From assembly GCA_017303675.1 (NCBI GenBank), contig JAFLBX010000001.1, positions 507,970 through 571,969 of the forward strand: DNA of 64,000 nucleotides, in the 5' to 3' direction. Below are positions 18,901 to 29,600 of this stretch, piece after piece. Position numbers and translations under genes: made by a program. Each line of letters begins with the position of its first letter. Position 1 is the first letter of the stretch. This DNA comes from Ignavibacteria bacterium. Its GTDB lineage: Bacteria; Bacteroidota; Ignavibacteria; Tepidaquicellales; OLB5. The notes below the pieces were generated by a model. The model did no database searches, was not told the origin of the DNA, and was given only the letters and a program-made list of their open reading frames with translations.

Positions 18901-20588
18901 AATGCAGCCTCCTGGTTAACTGTTTTATTTGCGCCGTTCGCATTGATCGATTCTTTGCTTGGATGCATGATATATGTTGATTTATTGTGAACATACGGTC
19001 CGCCTGTAACAATTGGAATTTCATCAAAATTTTCAAGCGGCGGGGGTGAAGGAACCTTCCACTCAAGTGTTGTGCCGCCCCATGGATTTACAGCAGCCTT
19101 GGGTCCTTTTAACATAGCGTAAAATAAATTACCGAACATAAATACTATTCCGCTTACAAGTATCCATGAACCTACAGTGGAAAGTATATGCCAGCCTTCA
19201 AACTGGGGAAGGTAATCATAATACCTTCTCGGCATTCCCATATATCCCATAATGAAGAACGGGAAATAAAGAACATTAAAGCCTATAATTATAACTGTAC
19301 ATGCTACAACAGCAAGCTTTTCATTGTACATTTTACCGAATACCTTGGGGAACCAGTAATGCATGGTTGCAAAGAACATGATACCCATTCCGCCAAACAT
19401 TACATAATGGAAGTGGGCAACAACAAAATATGTATCGGTAACGTGAATATCGGTTGCCAGTGCACCAAGCACAAGGCCGGTTAAGCCGCCGATTGAAAAT
19501 ATAAAAATAAATCCAAGTACATAATAAAGCGGCGCGCTGAACTTAATTGAACCTTTGTAAAGCGTTGCAACCCAGTTAAATATCTTTACGCCGGTTGGAA
19601 TAGCAACTAAAAATGTTAAGAGTGAAAATACTATTCTTGATGTATCGCTCATTCCGCTTACGAACATATGGTGTCCCCAAACAAGGTAACCGATCAGCGC
19701 GATACCAAGTGATGATATTGCGATCTGTTTATAGCCGAAAATATCTTTTCTTGCGAATGTTGGCAGTATCTCAGAAACTACACCCATCGCAGGAAGGATC
19801 ATAATATATACAGCGGGATGTGAATATATCCAGAATAAATGCTGGTAAAGTATCGGGTCACCGCCCAATGCGGGATCGAATACTCCGATACCCATGAACC
19901 TTTCAAGCATTATAAGCGCAAGCGTTATACCAATAACCGGGGTTGCCAGAACCTGGATCCAGCTTGTGGCATACAAGCCCCAAACAAAAAGCGGCATGCG
20001 GAACCATGTCATTCCCGGCGCTCTTAAACGGTGAATTGTAACTACAAAATTCAAACCGGTTAATATTGAAGAAAACCCTAATACAAATGCTGCGAGAGTT
20101 GTCATAGATACATTCTGCGCAGAACGGATACTGTATGGTACATAGAATGTCCATCCTGTATCAGCGGCACCGCCGCCTGTAAACAGGGATACTATAGCAA
20201 GTATTGCTCCTATCATGTATAGATACCATGAAAACAGGTTAAGCCTGGGGAAAGCAACATCCTTTGCCCCTATCTGAATAGGCAGCATAAAATTTCCGAA
20301 CACAGCAGGTATTGCAGGTATGATAAAAAGAAATACCATGATAACACCGTGCAGAGTAAATACGGAATTATATGTGCTGGGCTTCATTATTGTTTCACCC
20401 GGCGTAAGCATTTCAAGCCTCATCAGTACGCCAAGTGTCATAGCTACAAAAAAGAATACAAGGATACCCATAAGGTACATCAGACCAATGCGCTTATGAT
20501 CAACACTAAGCAGCCAGCCCATGATCCCCTTATGCTTGCCTTCGTATTCTAAGTAACTTACATCATTTGCTAATGATCCATTAGCCAT
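18897..20588 (-). CDS. coxA: Cytochrome c oxidase subunit I, A2 subfamily
   Basis: This is the catalytic haem-copper subunit that reduces oxygen and pumps protons. It has 12 helices in 563 residues. Visible ligands include His80 (FTLHG), the CuB site His257 with Tyr261 (YSHPAVY), the His pair in VWGHHMF, and the haem pair in [11 protein letters not shown]. The usual D-channel Glu of HPEVY is replaced by Ala, with Tyr-Ser just before the His. This YSHP pattern defines the A2 subfamily known from Rhodothermus and Thermus caa3 oxidases. The K-channel segment [10 protein letters not shown] is intact. The 5' end overlaps the sco stop by 8 nt. Confidence 0.97.
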   Translation of the reverse strand: MANGSLANDVSYLEYEGKHKGIMGWLLSVDHKRIGLMYLMGILVFFFVAMTLGVLMRLEMLTPGETIMKPSTYNSVFTLHGVIMVFLFIIPAIPAVFGNFMLPIQIGAKDVAFPRLNLFSWYLYMIGAILAIVSLFTGGGAADTGWTFYVPYSIRSAQNVSMTTLAAFVLGFSSILTGLNFVVTIHRLRAPGMTWFRMPLFVWGLYATSWIQVLATPVIGITLALIMLERFMGIGVFDPALGGDPILYQHLFWIYSHPAVYIMILPAMGVVSEILPTFARKDIFGYKQIAISSLGIALIGYLVWGHHMFVSGMSDTSRIVFSLLTFLVAIPTGVKIFNWVATLYKGSIKFSAPLYYVLGFIFIFSIGGLTGLVLGALATDIHVTDTYFVVAHFHYVMFGGMGIMFFATMHYWFPKVFGKMYNEKLAVVACTVIIIGFNVLYFPFFIMGYMGMPRRYYDYLPQFEGWHILSTVGSWILVSGIVFMFGNLFYAMLKGPKAAVNPWGGTTLEWKVPSPPPLENFDEIPIVTGGPYVHNKSTYIMHPSKESINANGANKTVNQEAAL

Positions 20589-21405
20589 TGTTTATACTTC
20601 CTTTCCCGTTCGAATTTACGGGTATATTGTGTTTATTTTTTTTCTTTTTCAGCGTTAATATCAGAACAAACCCGGCGATCAATATCAGCATTCCGCCGCC
20701 GGCAATCCTTGTTACATTTAAAACATACTTTCTGCCTGCCGGGTCATAACTGTAACAGATTTTTAACAGCTTGTTAATTCCCGGTGTTGATTTTCCTTCT
20801 GATGCTTCGATTACAGCAAGCTTAATATCCATAGGCAAAAAATCAGTGCCGTATAAGTATCGTGCTATTTTGCCGTCCTGTGAAAGAACTGTTACTACTG
20901 CCCCGTGTATGTAATCTTCGCCCTGCTGCTGGTACCTGAAACCTACTGCATCAGTTATCTTCGCTATGGAGCTGCTGTCACCGGTTAAGAATTTCCAGCT
21001 TTCAGCCGGAATTTTCTTCTTCATATTGTTCAGGTAATTTTCTTTTTTACCTGAAGCCATTAAATAATCTTCTCTCGGATTAAAGCTGATAGTTACTATA
21101 TTAAAATCCTTGCCCGGCTCCATATCAACTTTATCCACTACACTTGATACACCATTCATTAACGGGCTGCAAATCCCGGGACACCTATAATAAACCAGGG
21201 TTAACAATGTTGGTTTATTTAACAGGCTTCTTAATGTTACCGGCTTGCCGGTTTCATCCAGAAAAGAAAGATCAAGAGGGATAACCTCGCCCAGCTTTTC
21301 ATCTACACCAACCTGCTGTTTCGTAGTATCCGCAATACTTGATTCCCGGCACAAGCCGAGCATCATAAAAATTAAAAGGGCGAATATTTTTGTGATCTTT
21401 AACAA
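20581..21405 (-). CDS. SCO1/SenC copper chaperone for CuA assembly
   Basis: This is a thioredoxin-fold copper chaperone that delivers copper to the CuA site of CoxB. The copper ligands are the CPGIC pair (Cys75, Cys79) in [12 protein letters not shown] and His167 in DYIHGAVV. An N-terminal signal or lipoprotein sequence ([12 protein letters not shown]) and a C-terminal membrane helix at about 235-255 are visible. The second helix is an addition seen in some SCO proteins of this group. The gene is directly upstream of coxA and overlaps it. Confidence 0.93.
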   Translation of the reverse strand: MLKITKIFALLIFMMLGLCRESSIADTTKQQVGVDEKLGEVIPLDLSFLDETGKPVTLRSLLNKPTLLTLVYYRCPGICSPLMNGVSSVVDKVDMEPGKDFNIVTISFNPREDYLMASGKKENYLNNMKKKIPAESWKFLTGDSSSIAKITDAVGFRYQQQGEDYIHGAVVTVLSQDGKIARYLYGTDFLPMDIKLAVIEASEGKSTPGINKLLKICYSYDPAGRKYVLNVTRIAGGGMLILIAGFVLILTLKKKKNKHNIPVNSNGKGSINNG

Positions 21406-21440
21406 ATTATTTACCTTTATTCCTTTTTCAAACCTCTAGT

Positions 21441-21476
21441 CTCCGTTTGCGAGGAACGTAGTGACGAAGCAATCTT
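21441..21476. repeat. Interspersed REP-like repeat of the TTGCTTCGTCACTACG type
   Basis: The minus strand reads AAGATTGCTTCGTCACTACG and continues GTTCCTCGCAAACGGAG. Sequences of this type are scattered between genes in many environmental bacterial genomes. It lies in the 145-nt gap between the cytochrome c gene and sco. Only one copy is seen in this window; recognition is from memory, not a search. Confidence 0.45.
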
Positions 21477-21550
21477 AACAACTTATGTTTGAATCTGAAT
21501 ATTTAGAACTACCTGCAATAATTGACAGGTTTGGAAAATTTCATTTAAAC

Positions 21551-22468
21551 CTAAACAACCCCGAACAATTTCCTCAAATACGCATGAAGCTGTGAAAGCT
21601 GTGCCTGAGTCAGCATATACGATGCCCTTGCCCTGAAACCGTTCTGCACAGGATTATTATCAAATATCTTTATCAGCGCCATTTCATTTGAATTCCAGCT
21701 TGAATCCTGCGCAAGCACTGTTAATGCTTTTGTCAGATTGGAAGTTATACCCTTTAAAATATAAGCTGCTGTATCTGATTTGCTTTCATTTACCTGTTTC
21801 ACCATGGCAGCAACCTTCTGGTCAATTGCGGAATTCTGCTGAAGTATCTTATCCATAGCAAGCTTTACGGGAATCTGGTTAGGCATCTTAACGCCTTTTG
21901 TAAGGCTGTAAACCTGGTCAATTGAATCAAGCTGCACCAGTGTTACCGGTGGATAGTTCGGTAAAATTGTCCTGATATACATTATCATATTCAGCCTGTC
22001 TTCAGGCGGCAGGTTAGCATAAGAAGCCATACCTCTGTTTGTTATACCTTCCTGGAGAGTTTTATACATCATTGTTAATGATGGACCGTTCGTCCAGCCG
22101 TTCAGATCGTGGAAATTTCTCGGTTTTGGGTTAAGGCTTGCTCCTGCAACACCATCACCCTTGCCCTGCTCGCCATGGCAGCTTGCGCAGTTCATTGTAA
22201 ATAAAGATTTTCCTTTATCGATCATTTCAGGTGTAGCTGATATGTATTTCATTACATCAGTCGGAGGAGAAAGTGTGCCTTTAACCATCGGAAGATCTGC
22301 AGTCTGTCCTGTGGAATCTTTCGTCGAATCCTTAGCCACTACAGGAAATCCGCCGATTTTTTCTTTGGTTACATTCGGCAGGTCATTAATATACATTGTT
22401 CCCATAACTATTATTGCAGATATGACAATAATGTAAACCGCTCCGTAAAATTTAAAATAATCTTTCAT
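21551..22468 (-). CDS. Membrane-anchored monohaem cytochrome c following ActF
   Basis: The protein has an N-terminal helix (residues 8-26), a linker and a cytochrome c domain with haem motif CASCH (Cys94, His98) in TMNCASCHGEQGKGDG. A Met ligand is probably in the RGMASYANLPPEDRLNMIMYIR segment. About 110 further residues are mostly helical and have no family that I recognise. The position just after ActF and before sco makes it a candidate electron carrier between alternative complex III and the oxidase. It resembles ActE cytochromes, yet an ActE-like domain is already fused to ActD in this cluster. Confidence 0.82.
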   Translation of the reverse strand: MKDYFKFYGAVYIIVISAIIVMGTMYINDLPNVTKEKIGGFPVVAKDSTKDSTGQTADLPMVKGTLSPPTDVMKYISATPEMIDKGKSLFTMNCASCHGEQGKGDGVAGASLNPKPRNFHDLNGWTNGPSLTMMYKTLQEGITNRGMASYANLPPEDRLNMIMYIRTILPNYPPVTLVQLDSIDQVYSLTKGVKMPNQIPVKLAMDKILQQNSAIDQKVAAMVKQVNESKSDTAAYILKGITSNLTKALTVLAQDSSWNSNEMALIKIFDNNPVQNGFRARASYMLTQAQLSQLHAYLRKLFGVV

Positions 22469-22521
22469 TATTATATACTATATAAACTTCTAAACTATAT
22501 TTTTCTCATAAACCGAATTTT

Positions 22522-22551
22522 TTTACCTTTTGACTTTTGCCTATTGACTAT
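22522..22551 (-). repeat. Degenerate purine-rich short tandem repeat 3' of the actF stop
   Basis: On the minus strand, GTCAATAGGC, AAAAGTCAAA and AGGTAAA run directly on from the actF stop. The unit is about 8 nt, related to GTCAAAAG. Confidence 0.5.
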
Positions 22552-23721
22552 TTACAGATGAAAGTCCAGTCCCATTTCCATTTTCGGATCTTTAACAGCC
22601 ATCAGGTTTTTCTTATTGGCGCTCAGTTTGAATACTATCATAGTTAAGCCGATAACTATCAGCGGGAAGCTGAGTTCCTGCCATCCAAAAGAAGCATTCC
22701 CTTTGAATAATGTCGGGAAGATCAGCCAGTACAGGTCTAAAGCATGAGCAAACAGCATCCATGGAGCCATCCATTTTAATAAACCAAGATTTGTTTTGGC
22801 ATTCCTTCCGACAAGTATTAAAAACGGAAGCACAAAGTGGAAGAATAATAGTGCAAGTGAAACAAACTTCCAGCTTCCTTCCCAGCGGTGTATCATCCAG
22901 AATGTTTCTTCAGGAAGATCAGCATACCAAATAAGTATGAACTGAGAGAACGCTATATATGCCCAGAACACATTAAAGCCGAACATCAATGTTCCTAATG
23001 AATAAAAACTATCATTGCCTAAGTGTGAATCCAGGTAACCGCCTTCTTTCAGCTTAATGCTTGCAAAAGTTGATGCTGCCAAAGCTGCAATAACAGTACC
23101 TGCAAAATAATAAACTCCGAAGATTGTACTGAACCAATGCGGCTCTAAGCTCATTGCCCAGTCAATTGCAGTTATCGTAATAGTAATTACAAATAATGCT
23201 GCAAATATGGTTGAAAGTGTAACATTTCTTTTTGTGTACTTTGGGTCGCCGTCCAGGTCCTGCTTTTCAGAATTTTTAGTCAGCATATAATAGAATAATA
23301 CCCATAACAGCAGGCAAAATGCTGTTCTTGCTATAAAGAACGGGACATTCAGATAAGGAGATTTTGACTGCAGTATCGCATCATGTTCTACTGCTTCGGC
23401 ATGAGTCCAGTGAAACAGGTCATGCAAACCGAATAACAAAGGGATTGCAAGCAGTATCAGTACCGGGGTCATAGAAGCCATGATCTCTGTAATTCTTCTG
23501 AAAGGAGTGCTCCAGGTTGCGCCAACAAGATACTCCAAAGCAACAAGCGCAAGCGAACCAACACCAATTGATACCAGGAATAAGTAGATCCAGAGGTAAT
23601 CAAAAAATGCCCGCTGCGGTGTAAATACAAAAGCAGCGCCTAATATCATAACGCCCAAAGCAAGCAGTATTCCGCCTGTTTTGGTAAGTGAATCCGGTAA
23701 TTGTTTTTTAATATAATCCAT
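22552..23721 (-). CDS. actF: Alternative complex III subunit ActF (NrfD-like quinol-site subunit)
   Basis: ActF is one of the two large membrane subunits of alternative complex III. The 389-residue protein has about ten helices. Segments such as TPQRAFFDYLWIYLFLVSIGVGSLALVALEYLVGATWSTPFRR, the ALDYWAMSLEPHWFST-like stretch (ITAIDWAMSLEPHWFSTIFGVYY) and FSQFILIWYADLPEETFWM are recognisable in ActF proteins. It follows the ActD-ActE fusion gene by 37 nt. In characterised complexes ActC and ActF are homologous halves that embed the complex in the membrane. Confidence 0.9.
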   Translation of the reverse strand: MDYIKKQLPDSLTKTGGILLALGVMILGAAFVFTPQRAFFDYLWIYLFLVSIGVGSLALVALEYLVGATWSTPFRRITEIMASMTPVLILLAIPLLFGLHDLFHWTHAEAVEHDAILQSKSPYLNVPFFIARTAFCLLLWVLFYYMLTKNSEKQDLDGDPKYTKRNVTLSTIFAALFVITITITAIDWAMSLEPHWFSTIFGVYYFAGTVIAALAASTFASIKLKEGGYLDSHLGNDSFYSLGTLMFGFNVFWAYIAFSQFILIWYADLPEETFWMIHRWEGSWKFVSLALLFFHFVLPFLILVGRNAKTNLGLLKWMAPWMLFAHALDLYWLIFPTLFKGNASFGWQELSFPLIVIGLTMIVFKLSANKKNLMAVKDPKMEMGLDFHL

Positions 23722-23758
23722 TTAGAAAACTATATGTAAAATTCTTTCTTAAGTTTTA

Positions 23759-24958
23759 TTACTTTCCTTCAACATCACTATCCGGCGCATTTGCTGATCT
23801 TTGCAGAACACGCAGGTAATGAATAATTGCCCAGCGGTCATCCCTTGAAATTGAGCTTGCATACGAAGGCATTGTATTCTGGCCGTTGGTTATTACATGA
23901 TAAATATTCGCGTCTTTCCAGTTTGTAACTTTCTGAGAGTGCAGCGTTGGCGGAACCGGGAACTGTCCGCGGAGCCTGCTGTCGCCCTTACCATAATTTC
24001 CGTGGCAGGGTGAGCAGTATGTATTGTACCTTTTCTTGCCAAGATCAAGAACTTTTTGTGTTACAGGAAGCGGGTTCGGGGTTGCTACAACCAAACTATC
24101 AGGCATTCCTTTGAATTCATACGGCATAAATCCTCTTGCAACTGTTCCCTCAACCGGTTTACGCATTGAGTACCCGTCTTTAAAGAACTTGCTTTCTGTC
24201 TGCGGAAGCACCTTGGGCTGGTAATGCATCCAGTTAAATGGCGGTAAAAATAAAAGTACGTTAAGAACAAAATAAGTAACTGCGGCTGTAACTAAACTTG
24301 TGCCTACCAGTGCACCAACAAACTTGGTGTTCATTAAAGGATTTTTTGTATCACCAACTTCATACTCAGCTTCGTGTATATTGCTGATATCTGTTGAGCC
24401 AAGCTCCTCAAACAATTTACGAACTTCTTCAAGCTTGAACTTCGGATCAGAAGCCTCAATATAAATACCGAACTTATCGCTGGTAACCCGTTTAATGAAT
24501 TCAGTATCCATTAACGGATTAGCGTTTGCCGGCAGCTTCATGAATAAAGCTATTAAAGAACCAACCAGTGTTAATGCTGAAAGCAGAACTGTCAGCTCGA
24601 ACATTATCGGGATCGATGCCGGCAGGTTAAAGTATGGTTTACCGCCGAAGATATTCGGATAATTAATTCCAACCATCCACCATATCATCAGGAAAGCCAG
24701 GAAAGTGCCGCTCATACCGGCTATTAAACCAACCCACCCTATGCCTGTTGGCTTCAGGTTCATTGCTCCGTCCATCCCGTGAACAGGATACGGGGTCAGC
24801 ACATCAAATTTTTTGTAACCCGAGCCGGATACTTTTTCGGCTGCGTGTATTATCTGATCAGGAGTGTCATATAAAGCGGCAACTGCGAACAGTTTTCCTG
24901 TCCTTGGCTCGCTCTTTAAAAACCTGTCATCAAACTTCTTTAATATTTTACCTATCAT
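23759..24958 (-). CDS. ActD-ActE fusion: DUF3341 membrane domain plus cytochrome c
   Basis: The N-terminal 180 residues are ActD (DUF3341). They comprise a soluble alpha/beta part (KLFAVAALYDTPDQIIHAAEKVSGSGYKKFDVLTPYPVHGMD) and two helices at about 73-95 and 118-140, then FGIYIEASDPKFKLEEVRKLFEELG. A further helix at about 215-235 leads to a cytochrome c domain with haem motif CSPCH (Cys315) and a likely Met ligand in NTMPSYASSISRDDRWAIIHYLR. In Rhodothermus marinus ActD and ActE are separate proteins. Here they are joined in one 399-residue frame without any sign of a frameshift. Confidence 0.9.
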   Translation of the reverse strand: MIGKILKKFDDRFLKSEPRTGKLFAVAALYDTPDQIIHAAEKVSGSGYKKFDVLTPYPVHGMDGAMNLKPTGIGWVGLIAGMSGTFLAFLMIWWMVGINYPNIFGGKPYFNLPASIPIMFELTVLLSALTLVGSLIALFMKLPANANPLMDTEFIKRVTSDKFGIYIEASDPKFKLEEVRKLFEELGSTDISNIHEAEYEVGDTKNPLMNTKFVGALVGTSLVTAAVTYFVLNVLLFLPPFNWMHYQPKVLPQTESKFFKDGYSMRKPVEGTVARGFMPYEFKGMPDSLVVATPNPLPVTQKVLDLGKKRYNTYCSPCHGNYGKGDSRLRGQFPVPPTLHSQKVTNWKDANIYHVITNGQNTMPSYASSISRDDRWAIIHYLRVLQRSANAPDSDVEGK

Positions 24959-25050
24959 GCTTATTAAATTGGTAATTTCTTTTTTTTACTAAGACCATCT
25001 GTCTCTTTTTGCAGAACTTCATAGCTGCTATTTTAAGAACAAAAACATTT

Positions 25051-25096
25051 TTGCCTTTTTACTTCTGACTTCTTGACTTACTCTGCTTCAGCAGAG
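25051..25096 (-). repeat. Degenerate short tandem repeat and hairpin 3' of the actC stop
   Basis: Downstream of the actC stop a perfect hairpin CTCTGCT/AGCAGAG (25081-25096) is followed on the minus strand by AAGTCAAGAAGTCAGAAGTA and AAAAGGC units. These are the same type as the repeats behind actB and actF. The hairpin might protect or partly terminate the upstream message. Confidence 0.5.
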
Positions 25097-25109
25097 GAAG
25101 TTTGCTCTT

Positions 25110-26513
25110 CTAAAACTCAGTGCGGTAATCTATCTTTTCTTCTTTTTTGTGCAGATGTTTCGGCTGCGCACCTTCTGTTACCGCTTTGATCTCACTCATT
25201 GCAACAACAGGCATCGTTTTTGCGAACAGCAGAACTAGCGTGAAGAACATTCCAAAGCTGCCAAGCAGAATACCGAAATCATACATTGTCGGGAAGTACA
25301 TTCCCCAGCTTGAAGGCAGATAGTCGCGTGTTAAAGATGTTACAATAATTACATATCTTTCAAACCACATACCAACATTCACCAGCAGTACAAGCACAAA
25401 TGTTAAAGGAATATTCCTTCTGATCTTTTTGAACCAGAAAAGCTGCGGGAAAAATACGTTGCAGCTGAACATAATCCAGTAAGCCCATGAATAAGGACCA
25501 AATGCGCGGTTAATGAATGTGAACTGTTCTATTGGGTTGCCGCTGTACCATGCAATAAAGAATTCCATTGCGTAAGCATATCCAACCATTGTACCGGTTG
25601 CAAGAAGAATTTTGTTCATCTTCTCAAGTGTGTTCACTGTAATGATATGTTCCATATCAAATACTTTGCGCACTATAATAAGTACTGTTGATACCATACC
25701 AAAACCTGAGAAAATAGCGCCAGCTACAAAGTACGGCGGGAATATTGTTGTATGCCATCCCGGAATTACCGATACAGCAAAGTCAAAGCTCACAATTGTG
25801 TGTACTGAAAGCACCAGCGGAGTTGAAAGGCCCGCTAATATTAAATATACTCTTTCATAATGCTGCCAGTGGCGGTTTGAGCCTCTCCACCCCAGGCTTA
25901 ATACTGTATATATTGCTTTCTTTATACCGCTTGTTGTCCTGTCACGTAAAGTTGCAAAATCAGGTATCAAACCTATGAACCAAAAAACGAATGATACTGT
26001 GAAGTATGTTGATACCGCAAACACATCCCATAACAATGGTGATGTAAAATTTACCCATAATCCGTGCTGGTTTGGATACGGAAGCAAATAGCCATCCAGC
26101 CAGGGACGGCCAGTATGAATCGCAGGGAATATACCTGCTGTCATAACCGCGAAGATCGTCATACCTTCGGCAAAACGCGCAATACCGGTTCTCCATTTCT
26201 GGCGGAAAAGGAAAAGTATCGCAGAAATAAGCGTACCTGCATGACCGATACCGATCCAGAATACAAAGTTGATAATATCAAACGCCCAGCCTACTGGCTG
26301 GTTATTGCCCCAAAGACCTACGCCATACCAGAATGTTAAACCTAAACATACAGCTCCCACCAAAAAAGCTGTAGAGCTGATACCTATGGCAATAAACCAC
26401 TTGATATTGGGCTTAGTCTCTGTTGGCTTTGCAATTACATCATCAATTTCCTTGAACGAAGATCTTCCTTCAACTAATGGAAGCTCACGTGTGTATGTTG
26501 CGTCAAGACTCAT
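25110..26513 (-). CDS. actC: Alternative complex III subunit ActC (NrfD/PsrC-like)
   Basis: This polytopic membrane subunit of 467 residues and about ten helices belongs to the NrfD family (PsrC-like). Landmarks include [86 protein letters not shown], and [22 protein letters not shown] near the end. These are typical of ActC. It sits next to the iron-sulfur subunit ActB and forms a quinol-binding site in known complexes. The gap to actB (147 nt) holds one of the degenerate repeats. Confidence 0.93.
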   Translation of the reverse strand: MSLDATYTRELPLVEGRSSFKEIDDVIAKPTETKPNIKWFIAIGISSTAFLVGAVCLGLTFWYGVGLWGNNQPVGWAFDIINFVFWIGIGHAGTLISAILFLFRQKWRTGIARFAEGMTIFAVMTAGIFPAIHTGRPWLDGYLLPYPNQHGLWVNFTSPLLWDVFAVSTYFTVSFVFWFIGLIPDFATLRDRTTSGIKKAIYTVLSLGWRGSNRHWQHYERVYLILAGLSTPLVLSVHTIVSFDFAVSVIPGWHTTIFPPYFVAGAIFSGFGMVSTVLIIVRKVFDMEHIITVNTLEKMNKILLATGTMVGYAYAMEFFIAWYSGNPIEQFTFINRAFGPYSWAYWIMFSCNVFFPQLFWFKKIRRNIPLTFVLVLLVNVGMWFERYVIIVTSLTRDYLPSSWGMYFPTMYDFGILLGSFGMFFTLVLLFAKTMPVVAMSEIKAVTEGAQPKHLHKKEEKIDYRTEF

Positions 26514-26605
26514 TATTATGTATTATTTCTATAATTTAAAAATCGAATTTTCTTTTTTTTGCTTCCTTGCGAAATGCATTTATCACAAAGCTATCTGTAA
26601 TATCC

Positions 26606-26640
26606 CTACTTACCTACTTACCTACTCACCCACTTACCCA
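26606..26640 (-). repeat. Short tandem repeat of a GGTAAGTA-like unit 3' of the actB stop
   Basis: On the minus strand GGGTAAGTGG, GTGAGTAGGTAAGTAG and GTAAGTAGGG follow in tandem with an 8-nt unit, starting about 20 nt after the actB stop. It is the most regular of the five repeats of this kind. Confidence 0.65.
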
Positions 26641-26660
26641 TTTTTCCGTTTCACATCAAA

Positions 26661-29600
26661 CTACTTATGCTCTTCCTTCTTCTTCACGTCATCTTGCTTC
26701 TTATCATCTGAATGATGTTCTTTCCTGTCGCCCGTTGTAAGCGGCTCGAAAATATTTCTCAGCTTAGCCATGTATGTAACATTTGGCAGAACTTTTATTT
26801 CTTCAAGCACACTGTAACCTAATTCATGCGTGCGGTATTTTGCAATAGTTGATTCTTTATCGTTAATATTACCAAACTCAATAGCATAAGCCGGGCACGC
26901 TTCCTGGCAGGCGGTCTTAACATTTGATCCTTCAACACCGCGGTTTTCCTGGATTGCATCCTGTCTTTCCTTCATAATTCTCTGAACGCAGAATGTACAT
27001 TTTTCCATTACACCTCTTGAGCGGACAGTAACTTCAGGATTAGCCATCAGGTCCATAGGTTCTGCATACTGTATGCCGTCACCGGTGCGGTCCCTGTAAT
27101 CAAAATAATTAAACCTTCTTACTTTATAAGGACAGTTATTGGAACAATATCTTGTACCAACACACCTGTTATATGCCATTCCGTTAAGCCCGTCTTCGCT
27201 GTGTGTTGTTGCTGCAACAGGGCAAACGTTCTCGCACGGAGCGTAATCACAATGCTGGCATAACATCGGCTGGAAGTTGGCTGATGGTGCATCAGGTGAA
27301 CCGTAATAGTAGCGGTCAATCCTCATCCACATCATTTCCCTGTTAGCTTTAACCTGGTCTTTGCCAACTACGGGAATATTGTTTTCAACATTACATGCTG
27401 TTACACATGCTCCGCAGCCTGTACATTTATTAAGATCAATAGCCATACCCCATTTATAACCCGTAAAACCTTCCCTGTCATAAACAGGCGGGTCATTTAT
27501 AGGCTGCAGGTCCATTTTATGCATGCTTTCCTGAAGGAACTTGGGGTTCTTCTTATATTCTTCAACAGTTCCCTGTCTAATGATACCTCTTCTGAACTGA
27601 ATATCTTTTAATAAAGGATCGCTGTCTATCGGGTAATGCTCCTGGGTGGAAATCAGCTCATATTTTCCTCCGGCTGATGCTACCTGAGCATTATTATAAA
27701 ACCTTTCATTCAGCGGAGCGTTTTTTGCAATAAGCATATTCGCATTCACACCTACACCGGTACCTATGGTACCCGCTGCTGTCCTGCCGTAACCTAAAGA
27801 GATCTCAATTGTCTTATCTGCCATTCCCGGCTGAACAAATACCGGGAAGGTCTGCTTGCGTGAACCAATAGTAATATCAATTGTACCATTGGTATCAACA
27901 CCAAGCTCACTTGCGCTCTGTACTGATATCGCAGCATAATTATCCCACACTATTTTAGTTATTGGGTTCGGTAATTCCTGGAGCCAGCCGTTGGAAGCGA
28001 AACGTCCGTCACCAACATTATTGTTTGACTGCAGCAGTATTGCATAATCATTTGATGCCTTCATTTTGGGTGAAGAAACAAATGAATCAACCGCAAATGC
28101 GCCGCCTGCAAGCTCAGGTTTTTCATTCAGAAATACAACGCCGTCATGAAGTACTGAATTCCAGAATTTTTTAAATGGAGCAGCGGCTCCCATTAACGGG
28201 TAAATAACTTTTTCCCAGTTCGCTGTTAAATAATCTCTGTATATTGTTTCACTGAAATCTTTCGGTTCTTTCCAGCTTAACAGTATCGCTTCCTTCTGTC
28301 TCGTATTGTATAACGGAGCTATTATAGGCTGCTGCATACTGTAAAATCCGGTGCGGGTTTTAAAATCATTCCATGATTCAAGCGGGTTATGGATAGGCAG
28401 AACATAATTCGAAGCTTCTGATGTTTCAGTAACCTGCTCTGTTAATGTAACACTGACAGGCACTTTTTTCATTGCCTCTTCGTATTTATATTCAGGTGAA
28501 AGATTGTAAACGGGGTTTGTATCAAAGTGAACAACTACCCCAACTCTACCGCCTGCCATTGCCTGAACAAGGCTCTCCATTTCTGCGGCGGTTGAAAGAG
28601 GCATCAGCTCAGTGTTTTCAGCTTCTGCTGAATATAATTTGTTATTGCCAAGCGCTTCATTAAGCAGGTTAATAACAATGTGTGTTGATTCAGGCAGTTT
28701 ATCACCGCCAAGAACAATCGCTTCGCCCTGGAACTTTGCAAGATCATTTACGATATGATTAACAACTTTTTCATCCAGCTTGTATTTAGCGGCGAATTGC
28801 TTAATATCATTTGATGAGAATACACTGGTTACGCGTGAATCCATTGCGTAGCCGGAAAGTTTTTTCTTTCCAACAAGCTCGTTAAGCAAACACATCACAA
28901 ACTCTTCGATAGCATCTGTTCTTAAGCGGAGCCTGTAATCTGCATTCATACCTGTATTGGTAACAGCTCCCTCAACAGCATAAAGCCTGTTGAATTCATT
29001 TTTGCTCATTACATCGCGGTTCTGTGTGAACATCCTTGTATATTCAAGCATATTTCTGTCATTTCCAAGGAAGTCTGATTCAAGCGCAAGTATTACTTTG
29101 GCTTTATCAAGCTGAAGCACAGGTATGCTTCTTTTGCCGTATGATTTCTGCCATGCGTTAACACGTGCTGAATCATTGAATACTTCGTATGAATATATTT
29201 TTGCTGAAGGGAATGTTAATTTAAATTCATCAAGTAATTTTTTAAGCGTTGGTGAAAGGATCGTATGCGAAACAATTGCAATTTCTTTGCCGGAGCCTGA
29301 TGCAGAGCTTAAGGCAGCTGCAATAGCTTTATTGGCATCATTCCAGTTTGTCTGCGCCTTGTTAAACATCGGCTCTCTTAAGCGCTCAGGGTTATAAAGA
29401 TTCATAACGCTGGCCTGGCCTTTTGTACAAATCTTTCCTTTGTTTACAGGATGGTCTGGATTTCCGTCAACTTTGATAGGTCTGCCTTCGCGGGTTTTAA
29501 CAAGTATTCCGCATGCGCTTGTACAGCCTGTGCAAGTTGATGCATAGTAATTCGGAAGACCCAGTGTTACCTCTTCGGGCTTCTGGTTATAAGGAACAAT

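Noticed and set aside
26606-26640. Tandem repeats considered as a CRISPR array
   Set aside because: The unit is 8 nt without spacers of constant length, and no cas gene is in the window.
26269-26715. A plus-strand frame of 148 residues across the actB-actC gap
   Set aside because: It reads the complement of actC, the tandem repeats and the end of actB. The product is low-complexity and unlike any family.
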